A stretch of DNA of 64,000 nt, taken from positions 24,598,501 to 24,662,500 of the forward strand of contig CM057476.1 of the NCBI GenBank assembly GCA_030035585.1, given 5' to 3'. This DNA comes from Dugong dugon (taxonomy: Eukaryota; Chordata; Mammalia; Sirenia; Dugongidae). Of the stretch, positions 44,623-53,377 are shown piece by piece. The notes beneath the pieces were generated by a model. It searched no databases, had not been told where the DNA came from, and saw only the letters and a program-made list of their open reading frames with translations. Each line of letters begins with the position of its first letter. Position 1 is the first letter of the stretch. The translations under genes and the position numbers were made by a program.

Positions 44623-45134
44623 AAGAGTCCTACAATGGTCTTTAGATTTAGCTGAGGAAAGGTAAAAATAAAATTTAACACATGTGAAACAATTCTAAAA
44701 TAGTTAAAGGCCAAACTGTGTGATACTAACTATATAAGTGCGGTAGGAGTTTAGATACAAAGAGTAATGTTGGCTACAGGATCTGGGGAATGCTACTTGG
44801 TAGAGGTGGTGTTTGAGGGATGTGCTTATAATATTTTGAGAGGCCAGCAGGTCACGGCGGGGAGTAATTCAGGGAAAGTGGCATATCCTGATCCAAGAAT
44901 GACCATGGCTTACGAATGCGAGAGTGAGGAGGAGGAAATACTAGACTGGGGATTGGGAACAGGGAGTCATACAGGTTAAGTGGAGAGTTAGGGTGGTGCT
45001 GGATTAAAGGCTGAAGAGTTTGTAGTTGAAATAGGCCATAAAAAGTATAATAAACATTTGTTTCTACAGTATATTAGAAAATATGATTTTGTGTATCTTC
45101 CTCCATTCTCCTGTATTCTTTTGTTTTTTGTCAG
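44623..45134. other. TTC28 intron end, acceptor tract at 45115-45134
   Basis: Unique-looking sequence, ending in the pyrimidine-rich TTCTTTTGTTTTTTGTCAG that serves the next exon. Confidence 0.6.
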
Positions 45135-45407
45135 ATTCCCTGGAACCTACTTACCAGCAGCTTCAGAAAATGAAATTGGACAAGAGTCCCTTCGTGGTTG
45201 TATCTGTGGTTGGGCAGGAACTCCTGACGGCCGGCCATCATGGGGCCTCTGTGGTTGTCTTAGAAGCTGCTCTGAAGATTGGCACCTGCAGCCTCAAACT
45301 GAGAGGTTCCGTTTTCTCTGCCCTGAGCAGTGCTTACTGGTCTCTTGGGAACACAGAGAAGAGCACTGGATACATGCAACAGGACTTGGATGTAGCCAAG
45401 ACCTTAG
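45135..45407 (+). CDS. TTC28: TTC28 coding exon (TPR), second in window
   Basis: A 273-nt exon, phase 1 at both ends, so its inclusion or skipping keeps frame. The acceptor AG is at 45133-45134 and the donor TAG|GTAGAG at 45408. The split first codon G|AT gives Asp after the previous exon's Arg. The peptide has a linker (SLEPTYQQLQKMKLDKSPFV), then LEAALKIGTCSLKLRGSVF and SALSSAYWSLGNTEKSTGYM, then QQDLDVAKTL, a 40-residue-period TPR of the LGN/Pins style. I place it near residues 174-264 of TTC28 (from memory). The exon boundary falls right at the TPR boundary (KTLG). Confidence 0.95.
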
Positions 45408-45716
45408 GTAGAGTTATGTTTCTCTTCTTCTAACAAAGTTGATCAGCCTGACATGAATGGGGATAACATATGCAATGAAAATTGTGTTTCTAGAACAGTG
45501 TCTGTTTTAGAGTACTCAGATCTTTAGGGATTTTCAGATAACAAGGTACAAAGGACCATAAAAAGCTAAGAGATGTGAATTAACATACTCATTGCCCTCC
45601 TCAGAGATTTAGACTTACAGATTCAATATCCCAAAACATAGTATTGGTAGGTGAATTTTTCATGTTAATTTTCATGTTTGCCTCCATTGACATGTATCAT
45701 CATTTTGTTGGAGGAG
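45408..45716. other. TTC28 949-bp intron, left part
   Basis: No element recognised before the MIR. Confidence 0.55.
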
Positions 45717-45890
45717 ACAGTATTGAGTAGTGGTTAAGAGCATGGACTGTGGAGCCAGACTGCTGGGTTTAGAATCCTGGCTGTGCCACTTACTGGCTGT
45801 GTGGTCTTGGGCAAGCGACCTAAACTCTCTGTGCCTCAGTTTCCTCATTGGTAAAATAAGTGTGGCCTATGATTATGATTGTCATTTATG
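45717..45890 (+). mobile_element. MIR copy, well preserved
   Basis: AGTGGTTAAGAGCATGGACT head, GGTTTAGAATCCTGGCTG (box B), CACTTACTGGCTGTGTGG core and GTGCCTCAGTTTCCTCATTG. The clearest MIR in the window. Confidence 0.95.
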
Positions 45891-46356
45891 ATGATGATTC
45901 AAGGAACGTGTAGGATTGCGTTAAGAGAAAGGGTATAGTGAATCTACCATCAGTATACTCGTTAAGAGGCAACTTATTACAGTAGGTTTGGAGTCAAATG
46001 ACTGAACCAACAAGCTGATGGTTCTTCAGCATTAAGGGTCATTAGTAGAGCGATGAGGAGACTCAAACAGCAGCTGGTTCGTGTCAAGATCTTTAACCTC
46101 TCATTTCCAGGACACCTAAATTCCTGACTACAGTTTCATGTTATAATGACAGTAACAGCTCTTGTCCAGAGGTTTAGGTTCTAGGACCATAACACCCCAC
46201 ATAGGGACTTGTGGAAGAAAAAAAATTTTTCTAAAAGAAGTCAAGTGAAATCTTAGGTAGTAAATGTGTGGTTCTTAAATTGAGATGTCCATTATGTATT
46301 ACAAATTATGCTATAACTTAAAGAAGTTTTCTCTTTTTTTTTTTTAAACGACTCAG
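45891..46356. other. TTC28 949-bp intron, right part with T-rich acceptor
   Basis: Ends in a run of about 13 T then AAACGACTCAG at 46346-46356, the acceptor of the next exon. The pyrimidine tract sits about 10 bases back from the AG, which is less typical but workable. Confidence 0.6.
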
Positions 46357-46487
46357 GTGACCAGACAGGGGAATGCCGAGCTCATGGGAATCTAGGCTCT
46401 GCATTCTTCTCCAAAGGAAATTACCGGGAGGCTCTTACTAACCACAGGCATCAGTTGGTGCTTGCCATGAAACTCAAGGATCGAGAG
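46357..46487 (+). CDS. TTC28: TTC28 coding exon (TPR), third in window
   Basis: A 131-nt exon, phase 1 in and phase 0 out; the donor is GAG|GTAGGA at 46488. The split first codon G|GT gives Gly, joining KTL to GDQTGECRAHGNLGSAFF and SKGNYREALTNHRHQLVLAM, then KLKDRE. The peptide is one complete 40-residue TPR (Gly, Asn-Leu-Gly, Ala and Tyr at consensus positions). Joined to the two preceding exons the frame is open for 184 codons. The next TTC28 exon lies beyond 64000. Confidence 0.95.
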
Positions 46488-46690
46488 GTAGGAAGTTTAT
46501 CTGCAGACCCTCCCCACTAAGAAAAAAAAACAAAAAACCTGGAGTCTTTTTTTTTTTTTTTTTTTCTGTTCATAATGTTTCAGATACTTCAGATGCTGGG
46601 TGTCCACCATGTGTAGGCCTTACGTATAAAGAGATAAATACAATATGGTCCCTCACTCTCTGAGCTAACAGCTTGGTGGGACATGCTGTT
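46488..46690 (-). mobile_element. A/T tracts and L2-like fragment
   Basis: 46519-46536 is A-rich and 46548-46566 a T run, so the two can pair. About 46585-46690 (GATGCTGGGTGTCCACCATG, CAGCTTGGTGGGACATGC) resembles the reverse of L2; 46691-46999 shows nothing. Confidence 0.45.
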
Positions 46691-46999
46691 CTTACTCTCT
46701 TCAAATGTGGCATGAAGTAGACATATGTAAAATTAGCAAAAAGCTGTATCATCATGATATATTCATTCAGTTATAAGAAGCAAACATTGCACTTTGCCTG
46801 AGATCAAATATTGTTACTGCAAACCCTTTCATAATGTTTTCTTTGGTGGATTTTTAACTCATCTGGTAGAAACATATTAAGTCTGAGAGACCTGAATTGT
46901 AATGAGAAAGAATTATCATCCTAGACTTTATTAGAGAAAGGAAATGTAATATTCTCAGAGTTGACATCCAGTAGATGCGACATGGTGAGAAAGTGCCTG

Positions 47000-47275
47000 C
47001 AGAGTAGAGAGTGGGATTTGAGTCAAACAGACCCAGATATGACACCCAGTTACAGCACTTCCTGGCTGTGGGATCTTAGGGAAGTTATTACTTAACTCCT
47101 CTTGGCCTTTGTTTTCTTGTTTAGGAAGTGATGATGTTTCTATTTATTTCATAATGATTATGGTAGGATTATAAAGAATATATGTAAAGTGCCTAGCATG
47201 GTAACTGACACATAAGACGAATTCCATAAATGGTAGCTTTTATTATAATATTATTATTAGAGAGAGAAGGTTAAT
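47000..47275 (+). mobile_element. MIR copy, diverged
   Basis: GCACTTCCTGGCTGTGGGAT, TTGTTTTCTTGTTTAGGAAG and GTAAAGTGCCTAGCATGGTA follow MIR order. Confidence 0.8.
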
Positions 47276-47738
47276 AGCAGAGGCATTAAATAAGTTTATG
47301 AATCAATACATGTGTTGGGAAATATGTTTAGTTACATTTACATCACAGAATTTCACTATAGGACATTACAAAGGTCAATTACATTATTTAAATGATCCAA
47401 CAACATCAGTTCTCTGGAACATGGTCAGGCACTGTGAAGGAATGGGGCTGGGGAGCATTTGAAACTACCAAAATAGACCATTTAAAGGCCGTGGATTTTT
47501 GGCAATTTTATTCTTAGGAAAGTTGCTTAAACACTTTCCTCATTTGCCTTTTTACTCTTAGTTTACAAACAATTCTTATAAATTAGATGGTCTGATTTCT
47601 TGATGTTAAAGGAATGAAAAGAAGGATCAGACTTTTAGAGGCAGAAATACTGATGGTGATTATATATAATAAATGGCATTAAGAAGTGAGAGCCAGGTTT
47701 AAAAACTAAAATAGCATAGTTGTTTAGATAGTATCATT
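47276..47738. other. TTC28 intron, nothing recognised
   Basis: No assignable element. Confidence 0.5.
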
Positions 47739-47747
47739 TAGTGAAGG

Positions 47748-47960
47748 CACCAGTTTTGCTAGTTGCTGTAGAGTTGATTCTGACTCATGATGACCTTTTG
47801 TGCATCAGAGTAGGACTGTGCTCCACAGGATTTGCAATGGATTATGTTTTGGATGTAGATCGCCAGGCCTGTATTCTGAGGTGCCTTTGGGTGGATTCGA
47901 ACCGCCAGCCTTTCAGTTAGCAGCGAAGCATATTAACCATTTGTGGCATCCAGAGACTCC
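47748..47960 (-). mobile_element. AfroSINE, older type, 9-bp target duplication
   Basis: Old-type marks TGTGCATCAGAGTAGGACTG and GGTGCCTTTGGGTGGATTCG on +. Flanks TAGTGAAGG at 47739-47747 and 47961-47969. Confidence 0.9.
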
Positions 47961-48204
47961 TAGTGAAGGGACAGACAGCTATAAATACATTAAGAGCTGC
48001 ATTTATTCTCTATTTTTCTAACCTCCTGGATGTGTGCATTAGCTCGATTAATGGATAGGGTGGAAAGACTTTTAATTAGGGACATAGGAATGTCGTAGAT
48101 ATTAACAAGGAGGAGTGAAATTTTTCTGCCTTCCTCTTCTCAACAGTGTAACTTTCTATTGCATGTGTTATCTGGGTTTTATAAACTTGTGTTGTACTAT
48201 ATGT

Positions 48205-49083
48205 TGAGGAAGAGCATTCCAAGAACTAAGACTCCTGACAGACTAGGACTTCTGGCTAAGGTCTAGGCCAAATCTCCTCTTGTCCTAAGTGACTCCATCT
48301 TAGATTTCTAAATGTAGCTTCTGCCATATAATGCAGCCTGTCTGTAACTCTGACCTAGGTACCAGCAGTTCTACAGAAAGATGTGGTTTTGCCCACCTTG
48401 CTCTGCTTATTTCAAAATTTGTGGTTAAAAATGGCTGTTTCTAAGAAGAGATTATCCAGCTTTGTACAGGTGTTAGACATAGTATTAAACATGTGACTCT
48501 AAGTGGCTAAGTTGATTCTAAGAAGATACCCCTCCTTTAAGCCCCTTCAACCATACTTGTAATTTTCCAAATCCTTGTTCTAACTAACATAGCTTTTCTG
48601 TATCAAAACCCTTTTTCTCTCCTTAAGCATTAGAATACTTAGTATTTTCACTTACAATCATCCTGTTCCTTCAACAAACTCATTCCTTTTATATTTCAAC
48701 AGAACTCACGCGTCATAATACTAAAGTAACTGCGTTTAACACAGACTGCAGATGTCTAGATGCCAGGAAACATGTGGTTTTAATGGTCAGCCAGATCCTG
48801 TTGCCTAGAGCCACCCTTGCAAAGGAGGCCAACTCCTGCAAAGGTGTCAACTGAGACTGTCACCTGCAACTTTGTGAATGTTAAGCAATCAAAAATATTT
48901 TATCTGTAACCTTCTGTATGCGGTTTTTTCCTTCATAAGCTTCTGTATCACTGCAGCCCCTGAAGCACTTTGTTCAGATTATTCTGGCACAGTGTTTTCT
49001 ATTTTGCAAGATTTTTTTTTTTTCCGCTGTAATAAAACTCTGTTTCTAAACTTAAACAGACTCATAGTTCTTCCACTACAACA
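48205..49083 (+). mobile_element. Solo LTR, class I ERV-like, 4-bp target duplication
   Basis: An 879-bp element from TGAGGAAGAGCATTCC to TTCCACTACAACA, flanked by ATGT at 48201-48204 and 49084-49087. A polyadenylation signal AATAAA lies at 49031-49036 in a context (ATAAAACTCTGTTTC) common in class I LTRs. TG...CA termini and the 4-bp duplication support ERV1. No gag, pol or env sequence adjoins it. Confidence 0.78.
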
Positions 49084-49087
49084 ATGT

Positions 49088-49778
49088 TCTTAAGAAATCA
49101 CTGGATTATGAGGACAGAAGGGCTCCTGAGATACCACTGGTACCAGTTCCCACTCCTAAACCCTCCCATCTTAGAGTTGCCATCTAATCCAGGCACCCTT
49201 TTTCCCCCTTCCACTGACTTCTGCACAGCGCATACTGTAGTAGTTCACACACCCTGCCTATTGGGGAATCCTCCTTACATGTAAGTGAGAGACCCTGGGG
49301 CTGTTTTTTAAACCTATTTCCTTTTTTCCTTCTATTGGTAGATAAGCAGAACGTCCAGCTACCATTGTCAATGGTTTGTGGTCTGTCCTTTTCTAGGTTG
49401 AGTAAGGCTGTTCATTTTCTCCTCAAGGTTTCTGATGGTCAAAACTTTAATAATTTTTATGACCCTCTTCTGGTTGCTTCCCCTTCACTCTGGCTTACTC
49501 AGATTGCTGGTTTGCCATAGCATGACCACATCAGAAGCCTTATTCTGGAATGTTCCTGCTGTCCACCAGATCGTGCTCTTGCTCAGTGTTGCCCCAATCA
49601 TATTTGTCTGATTCCTAGACTGACCTACAGATTTTCTCTTTTCTTTCACTGTGCATCTTTTCCCGTGTGTTTGCCTCTGGAATTAAAGGGTATCACTTAT
49701 TTTCTTGGAGAAATTTTATTTTATTTTCTCACTACTTCTGTTAATTTTTGAGGTTGTTTTTGAGTGCTACTTCTTAAT
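49088..49778. other. TTC28 intron, nothing recognised
   Basis: Somewhat pyrimidine-rich; no assignable element. Confidence 0.5.
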
Positions 49779-49975
49779 CAGTTGCTGTTCAGTCTGTTCC
49801 AACTCATGGAGACCGCATGTGTCAGAGTAGAACTGTACTCCATAGGGTTTTCAATCGCTGATTTTTCAGCAGTAGATCGCCAGATCTTTTTTCCAAGGCA
49901 CCTCTAGGTAGACTTGAACCTCCAGCCTTTTGGTTAGCAGCCAAGTGTGTTAACCGTTTGCACCACTCAGGAAAT
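49779..49975 (-). mobile_element. AfroSINE, older type
   Basis: CGCATGTGTCAGAGTAGAAC, AAGGCACCTCTAGGTAGACT and the head CACCACTCAGG on +. Flanks are weakly similar (TGCTACTTCTTA, TGCTTCTTACC). Confidence 0.88.
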
Positions 49976-50179
49976 CTTTCTGCTTCTTACCTGCCTGCGC
50001 TTGACTAGAAATATTTATTCCTAAATTACCAAAATCAGCCACAGTTGTTAAAAGTGGAGTTAATATTGGTTCAGAACTTCAGGAACACACAGAATATCTA
50101 AAGGGAATTATTTCAATAGTATGTAGTTTATTTAGGTTCAAAATTTTAGTTTGCTAGGTTTTTGGATTTAAATGATTTA

Positions 50180-50480
50180 TGTGATGTCTACTCCTGAGGC
50201 ACTACGTATGTGCAGAGTATTGTGCTGAGGGTTTGGGGCCTGGGGGTGTGGTGTGGGGTCACTCCCCTTGAGGGGCTTATATTCTCTTTGAGACAAAACT
50301 TCAACACAATGAACATCGTAAAACACTGCTTGATGAATGCTCTCTGAATGGCTACCAAGATTCTGGAATTCCAGAGGAGATACAGAGTGATGTAGACTTG
50401 AGAAAGCTTCATGTAACAGGTGGAACTCAAGCTGGGCAATGAATGAGAAGTAGAAATTGGCATATGGGGTTCTAAAACCT
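50180..50480 (-). mobile_element. L2-like fragment
   Basis: TATGTGCAGAGTATTGTGCT, CTTGAGGGGCTTATATTCTC and GGAACTCAAGCTGGGCAATG resemble the reverse of an L2/ancient repeat. Confidence 0.5.
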
Positions 50481-51419
50481 GGTGAGCATACCAGTCATGC
50501 TTTACTGAGTGATGAGTGCTGTGACTGATGAGGATACCAAACTGTGTCTTTCTGCCTTTTGCATCTTTGGCTGTAATAAATTTTAGAATTTTCCCAAGTA
50601 GCAAGATAGCAGCCCAAAACCAAAATCGTCCACTTACTTTAAAAAGCGGTAGCCTTTTCTTTTATACAATTACTCTCAGCTTTTAATTAGGAAAGATGAT
50701 ACCACTGCACAGGAGTTTTCAATCTGACTAGCCTTCTGTCTATGCTAATGGCTTCAAAATTAATTTCAGGTGCCCACAGAGACCTTCTTGTGAGCAAGGC
50801 TTAGAACTAATTCTTCCCAATTCAGTCATGGCTGTGGGAGTGACACTGGAACAGACCTGAATGTTTTAAATTTGAGAGAACTGGAATGGTAACTGAAATG
50901 CAAAGAATTGCAGGTCAAAGCCCTGCTAGAAACCTAATCTTCCCCTTAGAAAACAAGGGCAGCATACACATTGCATAGCAACCAAATCTCTTGCTTGTCG
51001 GATTTTGAGCAGAGCCAGAAACAGCGGTGTCCCGCTAAAAGATGGCAGCCAACTGCGCATCTTTGAATGTGTGTTGCTCTCCACAGTCCTGGCAGTAATT
51101 CAGGGTCATTACGCCTCTTCCGAGTCTCCCAATCCAGGGCTTCAACTTGTAATTTTTCCCATCCTGTTACTCTTTCAGATCACCCAAAATGTAAAAATTC
51201 ACATCTCTTCTGCTTTTGCTTCGTCAGCCATGACTGAAGTAGTTTGAACCGGTTCGAAACCCTGCTTGTGAGCTAAAATTATTTGTCAGAAGAATGCTTC
51301 AATTACATTGTATTGGAGATGTTCTCTATTCAGGGAATTTGATATGCAGATATGCTGATGACTCCACAGAGTTTTTATTGGACTGGATTTCTCTCCTAAG
51401 CTTCATATTTCTTTATCCA
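50481..51419. other. TTC28 intron; GAACCGGTTC palindrome at 51246-51255
   Basis: No repeat assigned. The 10-bp palindrome is extended imperfectly (TTTGAACCGGTTCGAAA) and may mark the end of an unassigned old DNA element. Confidence 0.4.
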
Positions 51420-51520
51420 ACTGCCACCTGGACTCTGGCCTCCAAGTCAGTATGCCTAATGTGGAACCTCAGTCTGGGCCTACTTCCACATTTACCATTT
51501 GTCCTGTTGCCCAAGACACC
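51420..51520 (+). mobile_element. L2-like fragment
   Basis: CCAACTGCCACCTGGACTCT and GGCCTCCAAGTCAGTATGCC resemble an internal L2 segment. Confidence 0.45.
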
Positions 51521-51764
51521 TCCTCCTCTCACTCTCGTGTTTGATTGGTTACTGGGTTCTCTTTGTGCAGTAGAATTCTCTTTTCTGTCTTTCTCCCTTC
51601 TATCTCACCATCTTTTAGCTAGACTATTGCAGTAACCTTCTCTTAAAACTTTTCACAATTTTTAACAGACATTCTCCTACAGGCCGAGGTGAGAAGGTAG
51701 ATACTCCTTGAGTCTCTGAGCATAGCCTGAAACTGTTGCCATGAACATATCACTTCTTTCAGGT

Positions 51765-52300
51765 ATAGCATGGTGGTTGAGAGTGTGAACTTAGATATTA
51801 GACAAACTTGGCTTTAAGTTTTGGCTCTGCCACTTATTACCACGTGAGCTTAAAAATTACATAACTCCTCTAAGTGTATCGATGGACATTTGGATTGTTT
51901 CTAATTATGGGCTGTTGTGAAAATGCTACTATAAGCATTCTTGTACATATCTTTTGGTGAACATAAGCACTTCTTTCTGTTAAGTGTCTGATCATACGTG
52001 TATTTAGATTTAGTAGCTTTTTTCTACTTTTTCAAAGTGTTTGTACCAAGTTGTATCATCAGTAGTGTAAGGGATTATTAAACCTTAATAAAAAAATAAA
52101 AAGTAAAAAGAAAAGGGTATATGAAAATGCATAAGTCTAAGCAAATAACTCTGTATGTTTAGATGTAGGAAATGATTCTGATATTGCCTACCTTGTTTAT
52201 TGTTGTGGAAATTGAATGAGTTAATTCATGTAAACTGCTTACTTAGCACAGTGCCTGAAAAATAATGATTACAAAAAAAGCTGCTGCTGTTATTGACATT
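51765..52300 (+). mobile_element. MIR split by an L1 fragment
   Basis: The MIR head and core occupy 51765-51875 (AGCATGGTGGTTGAGAGTGT, TTGGCTCTGCCACTTATTAC). The MIR 3' part resumes at about 52150-52300 (GTTGTGGAAATTGAATGAGT, TTAGCACAGTGCCTG). The middle is the L1 fragment listed next. Confidence 0.75.
51876..52130 (-). mobile_element. Old L1M fragment inside a MIR
   Basis: CGATGGACATTTGGATTGTT, CTACTATAAGCATTCTTGTA and TTTTGGTGAACATAAGCAC are the reverse of L1M ORF2/3' sequence. 52085-52115 is A-rich. Confidence 0.82.
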
Positions 52301-52499
52301 ATTGTCATCAGCATTCCAAAATCCATATGAATGTTACATATGACTATGTAATATATCAGTGTTTATTTTAGTGTAAAATTGTTTTTCTTCAAATATTCAA
52401 GTAAATTGACATTCCTGGAAAATGTACTATTTATTTTATTAGGTAGCTTTGTATACCTCTTATCACACTGGATATGTAAATATTCTAATATGTGAAATC

Positions 52500-52860
52500 C
52501 TGTTTTAACTCTTTCCTGATTCTAGTTTCTTCTTTCTCCAGCCCATCTCCTATAGAGCTCTTCGAGTTATCCTTTTAAAATATAGTTCTAATCATATAAT
52601 TTCTCTGATTACAAACCTTTGATACACCCCTTGATGACTTTTTCCTGCTCTGTATGCCATACTACTTCTTCAACTAATCTGTATGTCATATCCCTTAAAG
52701 ACTACTTGACCTACTTCAATAAATATGCCTTATGCTTTGGCCCTTCTATGTCTTTACTCATTCTGGTTCCTCTGTGTAGAAGATCTGATCTTTGACCCAT
52801 TGGCAGTGTTTTCCTTATTCAGGTTGAGTTGTTCATCTCCGCCTCACCAAAACTCCCTTT
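52500..52860 (+). mobile_element. L2 fragment
   Basis: CTCTGATTACAAACCTTTGA, TATGCTTTGGCCCTTCTATG and TTCATCTCCGCCTCACC follow the L2 3' coding order. Confidence 0.65.
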
Positions 52861-52894
52861 TTTAACTTCTAACTTCTCTACCCGGTATCATGGC

Positions 52895-53172
52895 AAATGT
52901 GGGTGAAGTCCAGTTTATCAATTCTTTTTTTTATGGTTAGTGCTTTTGTGTACTGTTTAAGAACATTTTGTGTATCCCAAGATCACATTTCCTATGATGC
53001 TGTATTGTTTTACTGTATGCATTTAGGGCTACTGCCACTTGGTATTGACGTTTTTGTGTTGGGTTTGATGTAGGGGTCAAAGTTCATTTCTCCCCCTGTA
53101 CGATTATACAAGTGACCTAGCACCATCTGTACAAGACTACACCGTAGTGCTGCTTTTGTCATAAATCAAGTA
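52895..53172 (-). mobile_element. Old L1M ORF2 fragment, part 1 of 3
   Basis: GTCCAGTTTATCAATTCTTT, GGGTTTGATGTAGGGGTCAA and CACCATCTGTACAAGACT are the reverse of L1M ORF2. It continues beyond the SINE and RTE insertions at 53357-53377 and 56031-56475. Confidence 0.85.
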
Positions 53173-53184
53173 TAAGGTATATGA

Positions 53185-53344
53185 AAAAAAAAACCTGTTG
53201 CCGTCAAGTCAATTCTGACTCATAGCACCGTATAGGACAGAGTAGAATTGCCCCATAAGGTTTCCAAGGAACAGCTGGTGGATTTGAACTGCTGACCTTT
53301 TGGTTTGCAGTCGAACACCTAACCACTCTGCCTCCAGGGCTCCG
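53185..53344 (-). mobile_element. AfroSINE (short type) inserted in old L1M
   Basis: AAAAAAAAAACCTGTTGCCG to CCTCCAGGGCTCCG on +, short type. Flanks TAAGGTATATGA (53173-53184) and TAAGGTATGTAA (53345-53356) match at 10 of 12 bases. The host is the L1M fragment. Confidence 0.9.
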
Positions 53345-53377
53345 TAAGGTATGTAAGAACTCTCTAATATGTTCTGT

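Noticed and set aside
46514..46566. A-rich and T-rich tracts after the third exon as a terminator
   Set aside because: They look like homopolymer remnants of insertions; there is no polyadenylation signal context and the gene must continue downstream.
50188..50604. 138-codon minus-strand frame
   Set aside because: It overlaps an L2-like fragment and has no recognisable domain.
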